Assembly: GCA_030512295.1 (NCBI GenBank)
Contig: JAULSR010000004.1
Location: 2,294,001 to 2,358,000 of the forward strand
Direction: 5' to 3'
DNA from: Bombardia bombarda
Lineage: Eukaryota > Ascomycota > Sordariomycetes > Sordariales > Lasiosphaeriaceae
DNA: 64,000 bases
Part shown: positions 22,151-31,172 of the stretch, piece after piece
How the letters are laid out: each line of letters opens with the position of its first letter
Position numbering within the stretch: the stretch's first letter is position 1
The notes under the pieces: generated by a model
Database searches by the model: none
What the model saw: the letters and a program-made list of their open reading frames with translations, nothing else
What the model was told of the DNA's origin: nothing
Translations under genes and position numbers: made by a program

Positions 22151-23697
22151 CTACTCGGCAAGCTGTGTGCCCCTCAGCCAGATGCCAGCGCGAACCCTCG
22201 CTCCACCACCAACATCAAACTCCTGCTGCACCGTCATATCCGGGGCGGCCAGCAAGTCCTCCAGCGACACCTCCACCGCCCCTCTCTCCTCCTCCTTGTC
22301 CATCAGTGCGATCCTGACGGCAGGGCCGCCCTCGATCATGCCCGCGAGCACGGGGATGCGGAACGCCTGGTCGAACGAGGGGTTCTCGATATCGGTCCCA
22401 GGCGAGTCGGAAATGATATTCGTGCGGAAGGGCACCTCCTCGCCCCAGGTCACCTTGACGCTGGGCTTGAGCTCCTGCCGCCTGCCGCTAACCCCAAACG
22501 CGGACGCGATAGCCACAGTCAGGAGACCGAGCACATCGGTGGGAGAGCCTCCTCCCTGGCCGCTGAAGCTGGCCGGGTCGGCCACGAAGCGGAAGAACTT
22601 GCCGCTCAGCGTGAGCTTGGACTCGGTCGCCTGCTCGTCATGGCGCAGCGTCAGCTCCTGGCGGCCGCCAGCCACAAGCAGCTGCTTGACAGTCGTAGCG
22701 GCGATGCCGATGTCGTCAGCCCCGACGGGGTCGTCGTCCTGGACGTCGGCCTCGATGATCTGGTCGTGGTCGCTGATGATGAAATCGTGCGTCTCGTTCC
22801 ACTCGGGGTGGTGGTTGTTCTTGACGGTCGCGGTCTTCCACTGGGGCTCGGCCGAGAGGTTGACCTTGACGAAGCAGTCGGGCACGTCGCGGGTCAGCTT
22901 CTTGAAGATGTTGCGCGTCTTTTGCCCCGCGCCGCCCAGGCTGAGGCCCTTCTCGACCGTCAGCCGGAGCACGCCCTGCGGGTGCTGGTACGTCTCGAAG
23001 TAGTCGTTTTGGGCGTCGAGCTTGACGAGGAAGCGGTTGGGCAGCACGGCCATGCCGCTGATGATCTGGAGCACGATCTTGCGCACGGCGCGGTCGACGA
23101 GGGCGAGGTCGCCGAAGCCGCCGGCGTCGGTGAAGTCGAGGTGCAGGTAGGGCGGGTTGATGAAGGAGACTTGGGCCGCGCCGATCAGGGGGATGATGTT
23201 GGTCAGGGGGCAGAGGAGGACGGAGAGTCGGCCCCTGAGCTTGATGTGCTCGACTCCCTGCGTGTTGTGGTCAGCATTGAAGCGTCCGGTGGCAGAGTGT
23301 TTCAGAGTGAACGTACAAGCTTGGGGATCATGGTTGCATTCAGGTCAATGTCACACTCGCCATCCCAATCGACATCAAGATCCAGCTTGATGCCCTCGTT
23401 CTCCGTCTTCCTGACAATGACATTGGCGAAGCGAATGGGCACGGTGCCGAGATCGATCTTGGTGAAGTGCAGGGTGCTGAGGGGCCCGGGCAGCATTGTT
23501 GCAAACATGGGCTCGGCGATCTCCTTGATCATCTTGCCCGCGGCAACGCAGATGTTGGGCCATAGCAGTCTCACTAGGTCGTTGAGGAAGACTGATATCT
23601 GTTAGATCTTGTCCAACCGCAAACGGAGGATCGAGGATGACTTGCCTGGGCTCTCACCGTCGCTCGTCGCAGAGAGGGTATCAATAATAGAGGCCAT
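22151..23697 (-). CDS. SMP + C2 domain protein (tricalbin/E-Syt-like lipid transfer module)
   Basis: Three exons: 23646-23697, 23317-23591 and 22151-23257; 477 aa. Exon 2 opens with FLNDLVRLLWPNI, followed by LHFTKIDLGTVPIRF, an SMP (synaptotagmin-like mitochondrial lipid-binding) pattern that continues to LPNRFLVKLD (about residue 185). A C2 domain follows (GVLRLTVEKGLSL...CFVKVNLS...HHPEWNETHDF...DDDPVGADDIG), with acidic residues suited to calcium binding. The last 150 residues resemble a second, diverged C2-like fold. Unlike tricalbins there is no N-terminal membrane hairpin, so the protein is probably soluble or recruited to membranes through C2. Intron 1 (23592-23645, 54 bp) uses a GC-AG donor, CAG|GCAAGT, the only choice that keeps frame; intron 2 (23258-23316) is GTACGT...CGCAG. 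Family role: lipid transfer at membrane contact sites. Confidence 0.85.
23592..23645 (-). other. GC-AG intron in the SMP-C2 gene
   Basis: Donor CCAG|GCAAGT, branch-like TCTAACA, acceptor TATCAG, 54 bp. It joins SPG-coding exon 1 to FLNDLVRLL in frame. Using the nearby GT (AAGTCATC) would shift the frame. Confidence 0.75.
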
Positions 23698-25249
23698 GTT
23701 GTTTGTTGGTGTGGATATGATATTAGATAATCGGATTAGTATTCAGCAAAAACAAAAATGCAATGAAAAGAGTATTTGTAGATCGCAATGCAAAGCTAAA
23801 ACCTGGAGTGCTTGAGAAAGTTGGAGTAGGTAATTAGGGGAGTATTGGTGAGGCCGCCCTTGAATGATTGAACGATCAAGCTGCGGGGTTTATCAATGAT
23901 GTTGTCATTCGATGCCAGCGGCGGGGTTGATCGTCGATTCAGGGTCACACGGTAGTGGAATGCGTCAATCACAGCTCGTCTGCGCCCGTATGAATGGGTC
24001 GTCATGGCCAAGGAAAGGGGGGCGGTTTGCCCTGTTAGCGCCAAAAGCGGGATGGAAAGTGGAAGCTATCCACATTCCCGGTAGGTTCGCCAGATACGTA
24101 ATGTTCAGCTGAGCAGTATCCAATCGCGAGCGTCTACAGGGCAGATGTTAGTTTTCCTAAGACCCGCAGTTTTGACACAAATGCTGCCTTTACCGCGAGT
24201 AGCTTTCCGCGTTTATCTCTGTCCAGCGGACCAAACAGCGACGCAGTCATCTTCATCCCCGATTCATCCATTAGAATTGATTGACAGCAAATGGGCAATG
24301 TCAGACAAGATAGTACTCACAACTGAAGTCGGCAGAAAGGAGATAACGGCATGGTGTCTTCAGTCTTCATGCAGGTGATTTATGGTGCCACATACCTACG
24401 TCGAGCATATGCCTCTTCCAGCTTCCATCTTTCAGCCCAAAAAAATGCCATAATTACCAGGGTTGTTACAGCTTAAAATACACGCTTAAAGTATGGTGAG
24501 TGCAGATTAATCGGCATTGAATCCATGTCCCCAATAGTCCTTACCTTGGGCACTCAAGGATATGCACCGCAGTAGAGGGCTGGACACAACCATCACAGCG
24601 CCTCCGATAACAGAGGCCTACGGTTTTGATACACGCCCTCATTCGGAATCCTTTGTCGTATATGCAGGTTTGCTACACATGCGTTGTGTAACACGACACG
24701 GGTTGCACACACTGGTCACGTATTTACAACTCCGGCAGCTCTCTCCCCATTATTTTCGTTATTGCGGCGCGTAACAGTACAACCACACAATTTGACCGAT
24801 TTGGTACTGATCGGTCACCAACCGTTTCAGTGAGGATGTTAAAACAAGGGACGTACAACCAATTTTATCATGCTAATCTATACTACATTGCCCCTGACAG
24901 CCAATTTAAAAAGAAGGTCTCCAAACTATGCCAACTTTACCCCCGCTACCGACTGTAGCCCAGGAGGTTCTACTGGCCAAGATTCATAAATAAATTAGTC
25001 AAGATGTTTGGGGGCTGGGCGACAAGCTAAAGTAAAGATGGCTGTGCGGAAACAGATCAAAAACACAACGAAGCCATCAGAGCCAGCGATATATATCTGG
25101 GTTTACAGCTCACAGACGACTATGGTCGAACCGACACCTTCTTGAACCAGCAAGTTTAGTTTTATCTCGTACTTCCAACTGCCCCTCAGCCAACACTCAC
25201 ACCAAGAAACCCTGATATCTCTCCCTGGATTTGCCATAGACGTGTGGCT
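23698..25249. other. Intergenic region between divergent genes
   Basis: About 1.5 kb, AT-rich in its right half. No gene recognised; short frames lack motifs. It holds the promoters of the flanking genes. Confidence 0.5.
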
Positions 25250-27615
25250 ATGGATAGAGTCGACTATTCAGTGTATATCGGCTTCTGGACTGATTGGTCT
25301 TATGGAAAGGTTCTTGGGGCGACCTTAACCCTGGAACGCTCCGACGCCACTTTACTTATTGCCTTCGCTGCCTTTTACCTTACGATCGTTACCACCCACA
25401 TATGGGCAATCTCATGTTTTTGTTTTCACTCCTGCTTCTCCACTCGTGATCCCAGAGATACGGTACACCATCAACGGCAGGCCATACTGCGAAACAATTC
25501 GGGTCCTGTTGGTACGGCCTGGGCTTTGATAGCGCTTACATGGGCCTGGCGAAAGACCCCGGGCGATAATACCGCCCGTAGAGTCCTTCCTCTCTTAGGC
25601 TACTCCATCCTATTAGCTGCAGGCTTTGGTATTGCTGCCGGCTTTTCGTCACGGATCAGTCGAAACAGCGTGGTTCTGCTGTCTCCTGAGAAATGCAGGA
25701 TTATAGCAGGTCCCAGCACTGCCGCTAACATAACGTTTCTCACGAAGACCTGGGACCCTTGGTTAGCTAAACAGATCGCGTTTGCGGCAAGCTACGCCCA
25801 GAAATGCTACTCGACTTATTTTTTTTCACCCGTTCAAGCTTCCGAATGCCAAAACAGCAACTTTATACAACCACAGCTTCTCATGTCGGTAGATGCAAAT
25901 GCTAGCTGCCCCTTTGATGCTGCGTTGTGTGTCAGCAATTCCTCCAACTTACTGTTAGATACCGGCCTTATCGACAGTCACACGCACTTAGGTATCAACT
26001 CTCCGCCGGAAAACCGTTTTCAGCTTAGAACTGTATTGCACTTTGCACCACTTGTCACCAGAGGACATACGAAATCTTATACCTCACCTTACAATCAGTC
26101 CTTCACCGAGTACTATTATAGTACTAGCCCGGGTCAGATCGTTGATGAGTCTGATACCTTTCTGGGAGGAGACCCGACATATGCATACTCAGACCCGAGC
26201 GACTTTTTGAGTAAACAAGACTATGAGGAATCTTCGTGGGCTGAGTGGAACAGGCAATATAAGGTCGAGTAAGTAGCCTCTTGGCCAACGGAGATATTCT
26301 TAAAACTTGAATTTCAAGCCCACCAGCTAACCAACTTGGTGCTCACGAAAGAGCATATTATGCACAGCCTTACAACGGCTCATACACAGATCCCAATGCC
26401 GCGGTAGATTTTGTGCCAATACCTGGTTTGCGCCGGCCCGACGTGGAATTCTTTGTGTTTTTTCTTTCTCCGAACCAGGTCTTGTTCGAGGCGCCTACGA
26501 TGGATCCATGGTACAATAGCTCCCGAACTAAAGAGCTTACGTATGAGCTCCCAACGTGGGACAGCCCGGTGAATACAGGAAAGGAGACCAAGCTCAAATA
26601 CTGGATCGCTGCCGAGGCAGCATCCCCCCTCGCCGGCGTGTCGCAGACACAGATTTGCCTTCCATCTCGCTCAGGGGCACAGACTTGCACGCCTCTTGGC
26701 AATTTTAACCACTTGAGCAGCAACATAGAGGCCCTAAATGTTGACCCCTCTGTGGTGTTACGTTTCTGGTGGGCTTGGGACGAAATGGCTAGCGCGGACC
26801 CGAGTATCATAAACATAGCTATGATACTTGGGTCACAGGCCTTGGGCTCACGCTACAGCTTGAGCATGGGGCTACAGGGCGATATTCTGCCAGATGACCA
26901 ATGGAAACGTGATATGGTACGTCGAGATTCTGAAAGCTCTTTCCTGATCCTATCAGCTCGCAGCTCCTTCAGTACTGATTTGAAACAGATTTACTGGAAT
27001 ACTATTTCCTTGGCCCTCACACAGCGGTCATTATTACTCTCCGCAGCGGGGGATCTATTCGACTATCCAGACGGACTCCGGCCACCTGCTGACGACGACG
27101 AACGGTCAATATGCGCCAACCAAAAGATGATGAGCCCGAATCATATCTCCTTTAGCGTTTTCGGGCTTGCATTCATCGGTGTCTTCGGGCTCCTCACAAT
27201 CATCGTTTCCCTCTCTTTCGAGCGGACCGTTCATTTCATCCAGAGACGTCTCAAGCACGACCCTTACCACCGACTCGAGTGATTTACCACTGGCACACTG
27301 CAGCTGCAACGTATGGCACACGAGGAGCTGGGCATGGGAATCTGGTCTCGCTGCGACGAAACCATCCCCGTGACAAGCGGGAACGCAACTCTCGCCGTGC
27401 TCGACGTTTCGGACGAGAAACATCCACTCCTACAGGTGTCCAACGAGAAAACTCTAGTTCCACACGGCCCAGAGTCAACAATCGTTGAGGAGGGGGACGA
27501 TATCACCAATGAGCAAGCGACGGGCATAGTCGGTCAAGCTGAGGATGACAGCACAGAAGTTATTACAACTGTCAACGCTGAACTCCCACGCCCCATTCGA
27601 CGAAGATCAATTTGA
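25250..27615 (+). CDS. Large fungal membrane protein of unnamed family, with internal TGA
   Basis: Exon 1 is 25250-26268 and exon 2 begins at 26319 after a 50-bp intron (GTAAGT...TTCAAG) that reads KVD|PPANQLGAHERAYY. Membrane segments lie near the N terminus (LLIAFAAFYLTIVTTHIWAI, GTAWALIALTWAW, LLGYSILLAAGFGIAAGF), then a long extracellular-type part with cysteines and glycosylation sites, and a C-terminal helix (FGLAFIGVFGLLTIIVSL). The frame stops at TGA 27280-27282 (660 aa), but the same frame continues without another stop for 110 codons (FTTGTLQLQRMAHEELG...HPLLQVSNEK), which looks like the true C terminus with a Trp codon turned into TGA. A second GTACGT...AACAG pair (26917-26988, 72 bp) could be an in-frame intron. 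I know this layout from many filamentous ascomycetes but no function is established. Confidence 0.72.
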
Positions 27616-29103
27616 CATCACGAAGAGTTTCACGACCTAGGAGCGACAGGGCCGTTAGTTAGGCGTTACGCTGGTTACTGACATGCACTGTAGACATAGA
27701 ATGACAAAACGGTAGAAAGTGACGTAGTTCACAGCGAGGTAATTAGTAGCTAGGTTAGACGTTCTGCTAGAATCGGCACACAAAAGAATATTTATGAGGA
27801 TCTTTTTTGAAATTAACAGTGACCAAATTATTCAAAGAAGTGATCTAGAACATTGTTTATGCCGACGCTAATCTAGGAATAAAACCAGCCCAGGGTTGGT
27901 TGGAACTCGCTGGCGTAATGACCGGTGCGGATGCTAACCATCACCCCTCGACATGGAGCTGTCTGTCATCTAACAACCATCACGAAAAAACAACAGGAAA
28001 ACAACTCTGACTGCCTCCGCCTGCAATAGAAGGACCAATATTTTTTACCCTACTGACTCTCAGAGAGTCCAGTCTTTGAGATAGCCAGAAGTAAAGGAAA
28101 CAACCGTCGTGGCGAAAAGAGAGACAATGATGATAAGGTACATGATCAGTGAAAAATCAAATTATTCAGCTGCGTTTACACCCAACGCTTAGCTAGGTAC
28201 CTACCCCGTGCAGTTGCCTGCAAATCGTCCTTCTAAGCCAAAATTTAACCTCAAAACCGTGCGAAGGAAAAGAAATCGCCATTCCCCCTTTAAAAGCGCA
28301 TTCCCCCTTTCTCGCTAATGCTGGGATTCTACGAGTTAGTCTAGATCTCTATGCTACACTCTACCTTCCACCGCCGCATTTAGCGGGTACCACCAACAAC
28401 AGTATAAAAGACCCCCTCAAGACCCCGGCTCATGGCCTCCGGTAAGGAATGCAAATCCACACATGTGTCAAGGGGGATTGCCGAGATATTGTGAACTACC
28501 CGAAACATGGTAAGCGGAGTGTAGTAGCCATGGTTGGTGAAATTGGTAGCAATAAGCTTGATTGATGGACTTCAACGTACAATAGCAGACGAAGGGGACA
28601 CAAGGTATCTGTACCTGCAGTATACATGTATGTACCTGTACATCCTGTATAGCCTCTGGACTCCATCCCTTTCAGCAATGATTTTGTCACCCATACTACA
28701 GACTTGAGAACCTGATGTTAGGCTCAGGCAACTCAGAGACATCAATCCGATCTTTTGAACTACACGACACATTGAGTGGCACCAGTAACTCCATTGCACG
28801 TTGACGGCATTTGCTGCTAGGTGGGTTAGGCACGAGGTACATATGGATAGGTAGGTACCTTACTTAGACATTGAGGGAGGGGCAAAAAGTTGGCTCCCCT
28901 TTGGGCTGTCCGAATCAGAACAGCGCTAGACCTACAAGATTCTGTGTGCTGCCCACAATGCTGGATGAACCCAGTTTTAGCCCGACATGTTTCTTGGCAT
29001 CTGGATGTATGTACAGACAAGTACCTGTATGTAAATGTGTACGCCTCTATGATCATGTCTGTCCCGACCCTAAAAAGTGTTCTTGAGCGGGTAGGCACCA
29101 ACC
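27616..29103. other. Intergenic region, AT-rich
   Basis: No gene recognised. It includes several CTAGGTACCT-type palindromic motifs (about 28193-28204 and 28849-28860). Frames on both strands are short and without motif. Confidence 0.5.
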
Positions 29104-29245
29104 ATGTCGGATAGCTCACCGGGGTTGTATCCGATGCATGTATTTCGGCTCCCCCCAAATTCGAATGCATTGAAGTTTCCAACCTACCTTACTGTCCATC
29201 AAGGCTCCGCAAGCGCCTCTCCTCGCCGGGCCGCTTTACGTTCCC

Positions 29246-29319
<74 letters not shown>

Positions 29320-29860
29320 GCTGCTGTTATTTGCATCCGCGGCTGTGGTGCACCAGTACAGCTCCCAGCAGCACCCCTTTCCAACAGTAATTGGTTCGCC
29401 TTAGTTCTGTACAGTCTGGAAGATCATAGTCAGGATGAAGCCCAACTTGTAAGTTGGCAAAACTTTCCAACCGACGACATCTATTATTAACTTGGCAACT
29501 CGCCATTTTTAGATCAGAACGCACATGTCAAGATGGTGCCAGACACCAGCCATCGCGGCATTATGTTACCCATCGCCTGGAACTTTCGCCATCACCTGTG
29601 TGCTCAATGCTCTTGCATCCTACACCACATATCTACTGCTGAAGGAACGAAACCGTTATCATGGGCTCTTGGTGTGGGCGGTAGTGTTTAGTGCTGTCGT
29701 GATAGGCGTTGTTTTGAATGCCAACGTGCAAACTGTAGGTCTAGTGCTGTCATATTTACCAAGTCATGTTGCCGTGGCCATGAGACTTGGTTTCATTACA
29801 ACCGCATTCGGGTTCGGGGCACAAAAGGGGAATCAGAGCCCGACGGCTGAGAAGGAATGA
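29104..29860 (+). CDS. Membrane protein with microsatellite-encoded polyvaline helix
   Basis: Proposed exons 29104-29448 and 29513-29860 with a 64-bp phase-0 intron (GTAAGT donor, TTAAC branch, TTTTTAG acceptor), giving 230 aa. Exon 1 encodes LRSL, 24 consecutive valines, then AAVICIRGCG; this single stretch is long enough to span a membrane. Exon 2 encodes three more hydrophobic segments (TFAITCVLNALASYTTYLLL, LLVWAVVFSAVVIGVVL, VAVAMRLGFITTAFGF). The 170-aa protein at 20704-21293 has the same intron position and phase, about 40 residues between helix 1 and the intron in both, and matching positions such as Y-PS---F-I, YL----R, L-WA---SAV and (I/V)QT(I/V). That argues that the repeat is truly translated. 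The start codon is uncertain (29104 or 29134). Family and role unknown. Confidence 0.5.
29248..29319 (+). repeat. (GTT)24 trinucleotide microsatellite
   Basis: Twenty-four uninterrupted GTT units, in frame with the proposed membrane protein (polyvaline), followed by GCT GCT GTT. Read on the other strand it would be an AAC repeat. Confidence 0.98.
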
Positions 29861-30265
29861 AGTCTGTAGATACGTATGGTAGCTGAGCAACAACGGAGGC
29901 CTAGAAATACAGTGGGAATGGGGGACATGCCAGTGTTGGGCTTTCATGCGCCGAAGCTCTGAAAGGGGTGAGCTGAAATGCACCTGTATCGTCAAGGGAA
30001 ATGACAACAGGCTTTAAATTGGTACTGTCCCACGGTTATTGTGGCTCACCCTTCCAGCTTGCATAGCTGCGGGGGTCTACATGACAGTAACAGATATACA
30101 TGTATATCTGGACCAGTTTGGTCAGACCGCTTTTTCATTCAATCCTCCTTGACCCGCCGTCGTTGGAATAGCCCAAACGGTTAATCATTTACCCCCCCTG
30201 AATGACAGCAAGCACAACCTTGACAGCAAGACTGGATCCCAGGGGCAGAAAAAACAACATAGACA
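29861..30265. other. Intergenic region
   Basis: Convergent 3' flanks of the neighbouring genes; nothing else seen. Confidence 0.5.
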
Positions 30266-30745
30266 TCAGGCATCACCACCCCCAGCCTTCACCACATCCG
30301 TCCCCTCCTTCTGCCCCCCAAACTTCCCAATCTCCTTAAACGTATCAAACGCGCCCTTGATCTTCTCCACCGCGGCCTTCTGCTCCTTGTCCCTCTTCGC
30401 GCCGTCCATGTCCAGGATGCGCCTCATCTGGCCGTAGTCCTTCAGGATCTGGATCACCTTGGCCACCGCCTCGCGGGCGCTCTCGAGGCTCTTGTTGCAG
30501 GCCGGCTTGCAGCTCTTGGCGATGCACGACCGGTAGCAGAACCAGTCCTGGCCGCAGACAGGCTGGCAGTCCCCGAAGATGCAGTTGTAGACACAGTCGC
30601 GCATCATGTATGGCGTGATGCCGTCGTCGGGCGCGGTCGCGGGGTCTTCGGCGATGGCGTCGAGTTTGGCTGTGTAGTTGGCTTGGTGGGAGAGGCCGGC
30701 GAGGGCGAGGGTGGAGAGGGTGAGGAAGAGGGTTGTGGGACGCAT
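30266..30745 (-). CDS. Small secreted cysteine-rich protein (effector-like)
   Basis: 159 aa, intronless. A signal peptide (MRPTTLFLTLSTLALAGLSHQA) is followed by a compact block of eight cysteines between about residues 50 and 84 (RDC, YNC, GDC, PVC, WFC, RSC, KSC, PAC), enough for four disulfides. The C-terminal half is charged, helical and cysteine-free (SAREAVAKVIQILKDYG...AAVEKIKGAFDTFKEIG). Small size, secretion signal and clustered cysteines are common to fungal effectors and other apoplastic proteins, but no specific family is recognised and no toxicity is implied. A 15-bp minisatellite lies about 240 bp upstream, in the probable promoter. Confidence 0.72.
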   Translation of the reverse strand: MRPTTLFLTLSTLALAGLSHQANYTAKLDAIAEDPATAPDDGITPYMMRDCVYNCIFGDCQPVCGQDWFCYRSCIAKSCKPACNKSLESAREAVAKVIQILKDYGQMRRILDMDGAKRDKEQKAAVEKIKGAFDTFKEIGKFGGQKEGTDVVKAGGGDA

Positions 30746-30982
30746 TTTCTGGTCGGATTTTGTGTTGATGTGGTATTGTGTTGATGTTGTATCTGCTGAT
30801 GATGTGTTTTATTGGGTTGATTGCGGATTGTATGTTGGCCTAGATTGGAGTTTCGTTGGCGAAAGAGAAGGAATGGGGATCGTTCGGACAGATGGAGGTG
30901 GGCGTTTTATCTTGTTCACGAAGGAGGGAAGATTAATTTAAGTTTGCCAGGGGTTGCTCCACTAGGTCTCGAAATATCAAGG

Positions 30983-31050
30983 TTTTGCAGTTCTAAGTTT
31001 TGCAGTTCTAAGTTTTGCAGCTCTAAGTTTTGCAGCTCTAAGTTTTGCAG
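30983..31050. repeat. 15-bp minisatellite, 4.5 copies
   Basis: Unit TTTTGCAGYTCTAAG in tandem; two copies have T and two have C at the ninth base. It lies between the 3' end of the zinc-finger gene and the start of the small secreted protein gene. Confidence 0.95.
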
Positions 31051-31172
31051 CGTGAACTCTTTCTTTTATCTGCCTTGATTGTTTTATTAATAAGTGAATG
31101 TGAAATACTGTATCCCACAACATAACGTCATCAATCCTCTCCTCTTCCCTCATTTCACGTTATCCAATTCCC

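Noticed and set aside
22640..23605. 321-codon plus-strand frame
   Set aside because: Antisense of the SMP-C2 gene; Val/Asp/Glu/Gly-rich composition is a codon mirror effect.
27280..27312. 25-bp intron GTGATT...CTGCAG to skip the TGA
   Set aside because: Far below the minimum size of fungal introns and without a branch site.
30983..31050. CRISPR-like spaced repeat
   Set aside because: Units are directly adjacent without spacers and the organism is a fungus; it is a minisatellite.
30821..31078. Plus-strand frame with repeated F-C-S-S-K
   Set aside because: The repeat is a 15-bp noncoding minisatellite between genes; the rest of the frame is meaningless.
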